Source: Anaspis maculata (taxonomy: Eukaryota; Arthropoda; Insecta; Coleoptera; Scraptiidae). From it: a stretch of 64,000 nt of DNA. Within the stretch, counting starts at the first letter, position 1. Each line of letters opens with the position of its first letter. A model generated the notes under the pieces. That model worked only from the letters and a program-made list of their open reading frames with translations, was not told the origin of the DNA and ran no database searches. The stretch spans positions 66,275,416 to 66,339,415 of the forward strand of contig OX421966.1 of the NCBI GenBank assembly GCA_949128115.1, in the 5' to 3' direction. A program made the translations under genes and the position numbers. Shown piece by piece: positions 9,053-19,892 of this stretch.

Positions 9053-10738
9053 AAGACAATGCAGCTGGTAAGTTTTTCGTTTTTTATTACCGCAATCAAA
9101 TGATGCAGAGATATATTTATTTCGTATACAGGTGTCCCGTTTTTCAACGCTCACTATGGGTATCTCGGAAACGGTGAGAGATACAAAGTCGGTTGAATTA
9201 CAAAAGTTGCGCAATTTGATTGCTATCTCAAATATGTCAAGGTATCTAAGATATCTTTGGTCATTTCTATAATATCCCAAAAAAACTGAAAAATGCCGAA
9301 TTCGAAAATTTCAAATCATTTCTTTATTATGACAGCTATCAATTCGAAAATCAAAATCCTGACATATTCGAAAATCTTTGATCGACTGACGTCAATAAAT
9401 TTTTTCTGCACTTACTAGTTTTTGAGATATGACAGTTAACTTTATTCTTTCTTATGGACACTATATCATTTATTCATCCCATAAAACTCATATTTTCCTT
9501 CTCTTCACAAAAATATAGAACACTTGTGGCATTTTTGTCAAAATAACCTGTAAAAATTTGAAAAACCATTTCTGGGGCGAATAAATCTAGTTACCGGTTC
9601 GGTTGCCATGCTCTCGTGGCATAATAACAATAGCATTAGGTTGCCATGGTCGGTTGATTGCAGGAAAAGTTGAGTTACATTCCATTTTCATGTATTTGCT
9701 AATGATAATGAATAACAATAAACAAATACAAAACCAAGTATAACACAAAATAACATCGCAATAGCAATAAACATTTATAATTTACAATTACTCGAAATGG
9801 GGTTCATTTTGCGGGAAACGCTCAAAGATCGAATTTGTGGTTCATGACAGAACATCCCAAAGCAACCAAGAGCTGGAAGCAAGGAGTTGCTGATGCGTTC
9901 CAGCCAATTAACCCGCACGATATCAGCGCAGCCGTTGAAAACATGACTTAAAGGCACACAACTCTGCATAGAGCAGAATGGGCTCCAATTCGAGCAATTG
10001 TAAATTATTAATGTTTATTGCTATTCCTATGCTTTTTGTGTTATACTTGGTTCTGTATTTGTTTTATTGCTATTTATTATCCTTATCAAATACACAAAAA
10101 AACTGGATGTAACCCAACTTTTTCCTAAATCAACAGACCACAGCAACTAAATGCAATTGTTTATATGCCACAAGAGCATGGCAACCGAAGCGGTACCTAA
10201 CTCAATTTTTTTGGCTCAAAAACAGTTTTCTCAGTTCTTACAGGTTATTTTGACAGAAATGCCACAGTGTTTCATATCTTTGTAAAGAGAAAGAGAATGT
10301 GAGTTTTATGGGATGGATAAAGGATATGGTGTTTATAAAAAAAATTAAGTTAACTGTCATATCTCAAAAAACTACTAAGCGCAAGAAAAAATTATTAACG
10401 TCAGTCGATCAAGGACCTTCAAAAATGTCAGGATGTCAATTTTCAAATTGATAGCTGTCATAATGAAGAAATGATTTGAAATTTTCGAATTCAGCATTTT
10501 TCAGTTTTTTTTTGGGATATTTTAGAAATGACCAAAGATATCTTAGATACCTTGACATATTTGAGATAGCAATCAAATTGCGCAACTTTTGTAATTCAAC
10601 CGACTTTGTATCTCTCACCGTTTCCGAGATACCCATAGTGAGCGTTGAAAAACGGGACACCTGTATACGAAATAAATATATCTCTGCATCATTTGATTGC
10701 GGTAATAAAAAACGAAAAACTTACCAGCTGCATTGTCT
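9053..10738. mobile_element. Large palindrome: foldback element plus inverted piece of peptide gene copy 2
   Basis: The element proper runs 9129-10663 (ends CAGGTGTCCCG and CGGGACACCTG, each next to TATA). Its arms match almost to the centre (about 9800 against 9990). The symmetry continues outside the element: 9053-9128 (end of exon 1 and intron of copy 2) reappears inverted at 10664-10738. The outer 230 or so bases of the arms look 98-100 percent identical, while the inner arms look about 85 percent identical. Same family as 32580-33485 (shared GAGATACAAAGTCGGTT block). Confidence 0.75.
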
Positions 10739-11928
10739 ACTAACTACTACTACTACTACTAACTAGGTAGCTAACTGTTGTGATATCTCAAAAATGCAAT
10801 GCTGGTTCCTCATTGAAATTTTTGTTCCTATTTTAGATATGATGATGAAATTGCAAAAACTTGATTGAAAACTTTTACTGCATCTGTGTGTCAAATTTCG
10901 ACTCTATATTTTCAATATTGAGCTTGGGCAGACAAACCCAGACCCAATGTGCCACCTGAGGGCTTCCGATCAAAATCATCCACCCAAAGTCTAATCAGAT
11001 CATTCCAGGCTGAACTTAGGCCTCCGTACCTGATTTCGATTCGATCGGATCAATAATTCGGTAATTATCGTGACAGAACCGCTTAATTTGTACGATCGCA
11101 TGAGTGGTTTTATATTTTCAGGAGGAAAATTTCCGGGAAATTAGAGAGAAATTATTGGAAAATGTTCAAGAACCAGTTATCTATTCTCTAAAAAAAACAA
11201 TTCCAAGAAATCTGTTCACGGAATAAAAAGTTGGAAAATTTGCAGTTTTTCCAGAGAGGAAAACTCGGCAACTGTTTATCCGATTTCAAAAATTTTCCCT
11301 CCAAAAATTAGCTCAATCTTTTCTCTAACTTTTATTTACAGCATGTCTGCACCTAAAATCAATATTTCGTGGGGCTTACCGCATGTAGAAGTTTGCATTG
11401 CGTTTTTCTCAATTCACGGAATGTGCAAATTTCATTTTGAAAAAATTACAGTCGGAAAACCGAAACCGTGTCAACTCTGAAAATAGACCTGCACGACGCT
11501 CAATACAATCTACTTTTGATATCAGTTGAAATTTCCAGAAAAAAGTCGATCCCCGAGCAGGAATAAATTTTTGAGTGGAGTCCTGCTACAAAAGCGAGTC
11601 GTGCTGGTCGAAACACCGGCGAGAGCCCCTCCTGAGTGGCAACGGCCAGGAGAAATTTCGAAAATTCATTACGCTCAACTGGAGGATGGTGGAAAACTGC
11701 AACTGCGGCTTTAATTTGACTCTTTTGTTGTGTTGCTTCCTGCCAAATCTGGTTCCAATCCATCGGATAGATTTTGAATAATTCATTGGTGAAGTTTTGT
11801 ACTTTAACATTTTTTATTATTTGACAGATGACAGATAGGGCAATGTTTCCAACTGTTTTGAATACAGTTTTTCAATGGGTTTCAAATGACATATTGCAAA
11901 TTGAGTTCCGTGAGATATAGCGTCCAAA
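10739..11928. other. Non-coding stretch, nothing recognised
   Basis: Starts with a short ACT microsatellite (10740-10764). The rest has no gene-like signal. Overlapping open frames of 60-90 codons on both strands at 11500-11810 cancel each other and have no domain. Confidence 0.35.
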
Positions 11929-12208
11929 GTCGGTTCGACAGAGGTGGGTACTTCCAGGTTGGCAGCGCTGCAGCCAGCTGGCAGCAGTGGCAGTTGTCTA
12001 TAGTGGGTGGCAGTCTAGTGTATGGTCTAGTGCTCTAGTGACAAAGACAGCTAGTTTTGTGCCTCACGTATCGCCCGGGAGCCCTATTTCTAGCAGAGAG
12101 CGGATTTCTTGCCTCCCAAAAATCCGGCGGGATGCCAGACGGTCCCAGATTTTCCGAATCATCATGTTTTCTGAAGAAAAGTGTCCAGATGAACGGTCAA
12201 AATAGGTG
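11929..12208 (+). repeat. Dispersed repeat S, copy 1
   Basis: Matches 47344-47640 in the same orientation: GACAGAGGTGGGTA, GCAGCCAGCT, TTTTGTGCCTCACGTATCGCC, CCCTATTTCTAGCAG and ATGTTTTCTGAA...GAAAAGTGTCCAGAT. It could be a duplicated 5' UTR exon (an ATG followed by 7-10 conserved codons) or part of an unknown repeat. Confidence 0.5.
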
Positions 12209-12267
12209 TACCAATAAATTAACAAAAAGATACATCAAAGTGACCCCGACCTGAGTTTAGCTTTGAT

Positions 12268-12298
12268 GAGTCAATCAATCAATCAATCAATCAATCAA
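12268..12298 (-). repeat. TCAA microsatellite, probable 3' tail of a minus-strand non-LTR element
   Basis: About seven TCAA units. Read on the minus strand they are TTGA repeats lying just beyond the 3' UTR whose other half is at 23297-23430. Such tails are usual for CR1/I-like non-LTR elements. Confidence 0.55.
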
Positions 12299-12955
12299 TA
12301 TTTTATTTGTTCCGTACAAGAAGTACATTGCTCTAGTGCGGCGGTTAGTAAGGCCACCTTGCATTTTGTGATAAAAGCATGAAATTTGGTATACAGACTG
12401 TCCTTGACTATTTACGAGGCGGACCTTCGATGGAACCGACGTGCAACTGTCGGAATTGTCATTTGCCTACCTTCCAGGGGCAAAAACTGAAGTCGGTTAT
12501 CGAGCTGATTCAAAAGTGACGTCTATCAATGCAGAAGACCTTCACAGTATAACTTCACCAAAACAGATGTCAATAATAATGGAGTCTACCGAACGTATGT
12601 GTGCGAGTAGGACGTTAACGACTTCGCTCGTTGATATTTCCCGTTAGTGGAGTGAATCTAGTGCTGTTTTAATCCCAGAACCGTCCAAGCAAAGTTCCCC
12701 CTGGACTGAGCTGTCTGCGGACGCAAGAATTTTTTCGTTGGAGCGGTAATTAGTGTTGAAATAGCTAATTTCACGTCCAAGGTAGGAAATTTCTAATTTT
12801 ATTCGTTATCTGCTGGGACAAAAACACTACGGTTTTTGTGCTACTACTGAAGGAGCGACAATCGTTTGCTTTCAAAACCTTTAGTGTATTCAATACACAT
12901 AATATTATGAATATTGTACACAAAATTCCACCATAGCGCGTCCTTAAATCTGGTT

Positions 12956-14245
12956 ATGTCCGATATAGAACAGAGGACTTCTGTGTACAGGAGTCCTCAA
13001 CAAACAAATACAACTGAAGATCACCAAAATGTAAACACAGCAGGTAGAAAATCTCCAACAAACTCTTATGCTACAGCCCTCTCTCAACAACCGACCTTTA
13101 TTTTTCCTACCAAAGAACAAGGCATTATTGTTGATGCATTGGAAGGTATTGAAGTGGAAGAATACATCAAAACCATTGGTAAAATTATTGGTGCCAAGAA
13201 AATATTGTTCGCATCCAGAATATCCAAAAATCGTGTTTGTCTTTATCTGGCAAATAAAATCACAGTGGAAGATTTTGTGCAAAATAATCGCTTTATCCAG
13301 ATTGGTGAAAACAAAATCAATGTCAGAAAACTGATAACCCCCACTCAACGTTTGGTTTTATCAAATGTTCATCCCACTATACCCCACTCAATTATTGAAA
13401 GCGAACTGCTCCAATTAGGCTTGAAGCTTGTTTCACCAATCACTTTCCTAAAAGTAGGTATTTCTGACAGCGAGTACAACCATATTTTTAGTTTCCGGAG
13501 GCAGGTCTATTTCTCACAAACGGATGATGAAGTAGCTATTCCAGAATCAATTGTATTGAATCATGTGGATACTCAATACAGGATCTTTCTCTCAAATAGC
13601 GACAATATGCTCTGTTTTAAATGTAGACAGACTGGACACATTGCAGGTACATGTCCAAATGAAGAAATGGTAAGAAGTTCGCAATTAACTCCAGATGAGG
13701 TTGAAAAATCTAAAGCAAATAAAAGACCACTTTCAGAGACTACAGAGACCTCAACTAGAATCAGTATAGACACCAACATTCCCGAATCACCTTTGACGTT
13801 AGATGTAGCAGCACCAATTAATATTGACGATCCTTTCAAAACACCTCGGAAATCTGCAAAAAGACGAAAAAAGTCAAAAACCCCAAGTCAAAAATCTGAA
13901 TCTGATAGCGATTTCCCTGATACCTTGGAAGAAAAAATGGCTCCAATAAAAACTATTATAACTGCATCACCAAAGACTTTTATCTTGAATTTTGATCAAA
14001 TCTACAGTTTCTTTGAAGAAGTACACAAATCTCCGGACCCACTGGGTATCTCAAAGAAATATACTGAAGATACAGACTCGCTCCTTGACATGCTTTATAA
14101 AATCTACCCCTACTTCACCCACAAAACCATGAAAGCCAAATGCACAAGAATTCAAAACAAAATCATATCCCAACTGAAACAATTAGAACCTGTCGATAGT
14201 GAATCGGAGAGTGACGCTATTCCTGACACTCCTACTAGCTTTTAA
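12956..14245 (+). CDS. ORF1 (gag-like nucleic-acid-binding protein) of retrotransposon B
   Basis: A 429-codon intact frame; the ATG at 12956 is the first in-frame ATG after the 5' UTR. The N-terminal 150 residues are serine/threonine-rich, then an RNA-binding-like region. One CCHC zinc knuckle (CFKCRQTGHIAGTC, C-x2-C-x4-H-x4-C) is encoded around 13614-13655. A basic nuclear-type block (KSAKRRKKSK) follows near 13850, and the C-terminus is acidic. In this family the protein coats element RNA as a ribonucleoprotein. It sits 43 bp upstream of ORF2. It is the only fully open frame of this element. Confidence 0.85.
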   Translation: MSDIEQRTSVYRSPQQTNTTEDHQNVNTAGRKSPTNSYATALSQQPTFIFPTKEQGIIVDALEGIEVEEYIKTIGKIIGAKKILFASRISKNRVCLYLANKITVEDFVQNNRFIQIGENKINVRKLITPTQRLVLSNVHPTIPHSIIESELLQLGLKLVSPITFLKVGISDSEYNHIFSFRRQVYFSQTDDEVAIPESIVLNHVDTQYRIFLSNSDNMLCFKCRQTGHIAGTCPNEEMVRSSQLTPDEVEKSKANKRPLSETTETSTRISIDTNIPESPLTLDVAAPINIDDPFKTPRKSAKRRKKSKTPSQKSESDSDFPDTLEEKMAPIKTIITASPKTFILNFDQIYSFFEEVHKSPDPLGISKKYTEDTDSLLDMLYKIYPYFTHKTMKAKCTRIQNKIISQLKQLEPVDSESESDAIPDTPTSF

Positions 14246-17200
14246 ATAAAACTCAAAACATCACACCTACCACTCACTATTTGTTAAAATGAACACGCTA
14301 ATATTACAATGGAATTGCAATGGTCTATATACTAGACGCCCACAAATCGAAAAACTAATTCAAGAACACCAACCTAACATCATTTGCCTACAGGAGACTC
14401 ACCTAAAACGCACCAACCAAATTAAATTGAAAAAACTACACATCCTTTCGAAACGACCGAGATAATAATAATAGAGCCAGCGGTGGTGTTGCTATTTTCT
14501 CAATGTGTGAGAATATTGTTGAGGAAGTACCTCTAACTACAAACCTCGAAGCGCTTGCCATCAAAATTTTGAACAAAAAATCCCTCACCATCTGCAATGT
14601 GTATATTCCTCCAAACAGACCCTTCACATATGAAGAAATTGAAGACTTGGTAAACCAACTTGATCCACCCTTCATTTTTACAGGTGACTTCAACTCCCAT
14701 AACACTGTTTGGGGATCCCAACATACAGACGTCAGAGGTCGAATTATTGGAAAAGTTGTTGATATGGATAACATTTGTTTACTAAATTCACACGACCCAA
14801 CTCACGTCAGCTACTCAACTGGTACCTTTTCTAGTATTGATCTATCATTTTGTGACCCTAGAACGGTAATATCTTTATCTTTGGAATGGGAGGTTTTACA
14901 GAACCCATATACATCGGACCATCTACCAATACTGATCAAATCTCTTGATCAAAATAACTCCTCCTCAATATCACCACAGGGATTTATACCTCGCATAAAC
15001 CTGGCGAGAGTAGACTGGGAGAAGTATCAAGCTCTGACTTCACCAGATACTCTAAAAAATCTCCATGAAGAAAGCGTTGACCAATTAGTTACAAATTTGA
15101 ACAATCTGATAATGAATGGTATAGAAAAAAGTTCCTCACTTTCATCAAATAAAATATCCAAATCTGTCCCTTGGTGGAACCATGAGTGTCACGTGGCTAC
15201 AAAAAATAACAAAAAAGCTTATAACCGTTTCAAAAAACATAACACCTTAGAAAACTTGATTCACCTTAAGAAATGCAGGGCAATTGCCCAAAGAACAATC
15301 AAACTAAGTAAACAAAAATCTTGGGAAAAATACGTTTAAGAATTTAATAATAACACATCACCATCAGTAGTCTGGAAAAAGGTGAAGAAAATTCTGGGGA
15401 AAAACTACCACCAAAGCATCACCGCACTAAAAATCGACAACGACAGCCTCATAACAGACCCCCAACAAATAGTAGATCAAATGGCTAAAGAATTTCAAAA
15501 AAGCTCCAGTGACCAGCAATACCCCCAACATTTCATTGAGCAGAAATCAAGAACAGAGAAAAATCACATCGTAATGAATAAAAATTCCCAACATCCCATC
15601 AATGACCTTTTCACAAAATGGGAGTTTAACGAAACCCTCAACAATCTTAAAAATAAAAAAACACCAGGGCCTGACGGTATCTCATATGAAATGATACGAA
15701 ACCTCCCCCAAGAAACATTAAACTATATTTTTTCCCTGTATAACCACATTTGGCAAGAAAATGTTTTTCCAACAAAATGGAGAGAGGCTTACGTTATACC
15801 AATCTTGAAGCCCAACAAAAATCGTACCGATCCCTCTAGCTATCGCCCAATCTCGTTGACAAATTGTCTATGTAAAGTTATGGAGGCAATGGTTAATAGA
15901 CGTTTGATGTGGTACCTTGAAGAAAAAAAATTGATTAATAACAACCAATGCGGCTTTCGAAAAGGGAGATCCACTACTGATCAATTAGTTGCCCTTGAAT
16001 CTGAAATCTCTCTTGCATTTAATGCAAAAGAACAAGTGACAGCTATATTCTTCGACCTTCAAAAAGCATATGATACTGCCTGGAAGTTTAATATACTGAA
16101 ATCTCTAAAAGAGTTTGAGATCGATGGGAACATGCTGTGTTTCATAGCAAACTTCCTAAAAGATAGAACTTTCAGGGTAAAACATAACAACTACATTTCC
16201 CTTGAAGTAGAGCAAATGAATGGTGTCCCCCAAGGTGAAGTTTTGAGTGTCACTCTTTCTATGATTGCAATAAATAAAATCACCGAAGCTATTTCTCCCC
16301 ATATCAAAACGTCGTTGTATGTGGATGATCTCGCCATCTACTATCGAGGAAAAAATAGAACGATTGCAAAAAGATTACTACAAAACTCGATAACAAAACT
16401 AGAGGAATGGTCATCAAACACAGGTTTCACTTTCTCACCGCAAAAAACGAAGTGTATCTTTTTTAGTCGACTCCATAAGAAGAACTCACAACCCCCAATC
16501 TTCAAACTCTATGACTCCAATATCGAAACTGTTGAGGAAATCAGATTTTTGGGTCTAACATTTGATAGCAAACTTACTTGGTTGCCACACCTCAAAAAAT
16601 TGAAGGATGATTGCTACAACAAAATGAAAATCTTAAAAACCTTATGTAATTTTGATTGGGGAGCCGATCAAGAAACCATGTTGAAACTGTACAAAGCACT
16701 CATTCGATCAAAACTGGATTATGGTAGCGTCGCTTACTCTTCAGCAAAACCAAACCTCTTACAAATGCTTGACCCCATCCAAAATACCGCCATCCGCCTT
16801 GCTTCAGGAGCCTTTAGATCCAGCCCCTCCATCAGCCTTTTATGTTATGTTGGCGAACCCCCCCTGAGCCTAAGACGGAAAAAACTAATGATTGAGTATT
16901 GTACGAATTTGGTTAATAGCGTCGACCACCCAACACACGATTACATTTTTCCACCATTACCAACAGCCCCTCGATTAAGATACGCCCCTCCTATTATAGA
17001 CCAAAGACTGAAAGCAGCTTTGAATGAAATTAATCTCACTTCAATTGCCAAACCAACTTGTAACCTTCATTCAGAAACTCCCCCATGGTCTTTAACACCT
17101 CCTGAGATCAACTTAGCATTAACTAAATATAATAAAGAAAACACCCCTAGAGATATATACAAAGGAATCCTTCGTGAAATAATCCACAATTCACCCGAAC

Positions 17201-18937
17201 ATGACCAAATTTACACAGACGCTGCGAAATCTGAAGACAAAATCGGCGCAGCTTTTGTACATAACAATTAGTCCAGTAAAATGAGGCGATTTTTAGGCCA
17301 AAGTTGGAACAAATTAGGGGCAGGATGAAAAAAATATGGCGATGTAGAGAACGAAAAACTGAATAAGGAAAAAAAAAATTCCATTTCCAGTCATCCCGGG
17401 AACCATGGAAAAAAAAATGGAGAAGATGGAAAAACATGCGCTGCGATCTTTCTTTTGAAACGGTGAGAGAACGGTGAGAGATGTGTGAAAACTGTCAGAG
17501 ACAAAGTTGTAGGGAATTCAGTAATCTACAAAAAAGTCCCTGAGGGCATATGTCTAACTCCCTCAGTTTAGCCGTTTATCGCAGTCAAAGTTGCGCGCCG
17601 GTCTAGTGAAGTGGAAAAACTGTCCGCGTGACCTTCCTTCTTGGATGCTGTGAGAACGATAAGAGATATCAAAAAGTTGTGAGTGACAAAGTTGTAGAGA
17701 ATTGAATGCTCCCCTAGAAAATCTTCAAGGCCAGTTATTATCTCTCCTAGTTCAGCCGTGAACCACGTTCGAAGTTGCACGACAATCCTGTTGATGAAGT
17801 GGTTCTTCTGGAAAACTTACAAAAACCCTAGACTCGATGAAAAAACTATAACAATGTAGAGGATGAAAAACTGGATCCAAAAAATCAAAGTTTCATTCCA
17901 CACCATTTCGGGAAATCTAAGAAAAAAAAAGATAAAGCTGGAAAACAGCGATTTGCACTCCCAGTTTCCTCATTAAATACTGAAATAAACGTAATGAATA
18001 TAGAAAATCTGAACAAACTAGCTTGTAGAGGATTAAATGATCTATAGAAAATGCCGTGATGACATGTATGCATCTTTGTTGACTTAGCTGCGGAGCGCTA
18101 TCAAAGTTGGGGTACATGACTAGTGACGTGTCGCATATGTGGTCAAACTGGCACGACGTTGCGGTCATTGTTCAATTGATTATAGAGCATGATTGAATGA
18201 TTTGAAAAAATTGCGTGCTTTGTTGAACGTCTGGTAACTATTGTCGGAAATGTAACTTCGCGGATGAACGCTTTGTTATGTATAAAGTTTCTTGTTTGGC
18301 AAAATTGAAGTCGTGAGTGTCACTATACTATTTTCGTCATATTTTCATTCTAGAAATCTAGGACGAGAGACTAGTTTGCTAGGGAACTTCTGAATTTGTC
18401 GTTTCTAATCATATATTTATATCATCAAAATGGTACGAAAACAGTATCGTGACACTCAGGCTTAAAACTGGGAGAGTACTCGTATTTTGTAACACAATAT
18501 GTATAATAATAGAAAAACGTGATTCACGTTAGATAATGATGTTTTTCAACTGATTTCTGATGAACAATGATCATTCAACAACAGCTCGGAGATAATAAAC
18601 AACTGTCCACCTGAACAATGGGGTTGGAAATTTAACATTTCTCTGTTGATGCCTATTAGAACCCAGGATAACGTAGCTCGCGAAAATGTGCTATGGCTGA
18701 TTTCCTGGAGATGCTTGAAAAACTGCGAGAAGCTTTGTGGATGCCGAAAAGCTGACGTCAAGTATACCAAGTTTTGCCACCACTGCAGTGGAGCCACCTC
18801 CCTGCTGAAAATGCTCATCAATTCTCATAGGGAAATCTATCTGGCTTTCATGAGAATCTATATGAGTATTGGAACCGGCTTTGCCGCAATGATTCTCATA
18901 GGAATCCCGCTGCGTTTTTTGCTCATTGAATCTCATA

Positions 18938-19105
18938 GATTTCCATATGAATCCACATAAATGCTCATGGATTCTCATTGATTTCCATATGATTCCATAT
19001 AAATGCTCATGGATTCTCATTGATTTCCATATGAATCCACATAAATGCTCATGGATTCTCATTGATTTCCATATGAATCCACTTAAATGCTCAAGGATTC
19101 CATAT
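18938..19105. repeat. 42-bp minisatellite, four copies
   Basis: Units start at 18938, 18980, 19022 and 19064 (GATTTCCATATGAATCCAC...). The unit derives from the ATTCTCAT/ATGAGAAT subterminal words of element P. The open frames across it are consequences of the period (divisible by three). Confidence 0.8.
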
Positions 19106-19734
19106 GAATCCTCATGGATTCTCATGAAAACTCATACAATCCAGATGGATGCCGCACTGAATACAACAAATTGTTATACAAAACCAAGATGGATTTTGAA
19201 CTGGATTTTTTATTAGATTTTATCACTTACAAATAAATAAATTCGTGAATGTTCGTGAAATTACATCAATGTCGCACAGGCACACAGGGTGATACTATTG
19301 TTTTAGTTCAGTGTTCCAATGATCTCCTAGAACCTGGAATTGAAGATCATAATTAGTTATGTATTTTACTATAGTTATAGGCACTTTACTTGATAGAAAT
19401 AGTCCTAATCGTCTTGGGGAACCTCAAAATGGAATATATCCATCGAAATCTCGAACCTTTTCTGCATGATTACAATACTTTTCCTTCCATGTTGGTGGAG
19501 CGTCGGTAAAGTAAAAGTCTTCACATCTTATAGGTATTAACACAACAAACGTAAACAAACAAATCGATGCGGAAAGGAATCAAACTTTTTTTCAGCGTCC
19601 TGTCAGCATTTTGTATTTTCACTGTCACGAAAAGATAACGCACTAGATCGATCGCGCTAGTCGCGCAAGAATTTCCTACGATTCATGACGACTAGATCAG
19701 GCGAGCGCGCGGGTTCGCCTAAAATTGATGAGAT

Positions 19735-19892
19735 TATAGCCGCTTTCTTTCGGTCAGGATCACGGATCATGATCCCGAAATCCGCTCACGGGGTTGGTTG
19801 GCTGTGTCACGTGCAACCAATCCAACCAATCCAGTCAGGGGATTTACGAATCATGATCCGTGATCCTGACCGAAAGAAAGCAGCTATTATCT
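19735..19892. mobile_element. Short palindrome Q (MITE-like) inside element P
   Basis: Near-perfect 45-bp arms: CTTTCTTTCGGTCAGGATCA near 19742 and its complement ending at about 19888, around a CACGTG-containing loop. Non-coding. Confidence 0.6.

Noticed and set aside
12914..12955. Upstream extension of ORF1 of retrotransposon B
   Set aside because: The extension would begin at TTG; the first ATG is 12956 and there is no reason to assume a non-ATG start.
18938..19105. CRISPR-like regularly spaced repeats
   Set aside because: Units are directly abutting with no unique spacers, in eukaryotic DNA: a minisatellite.
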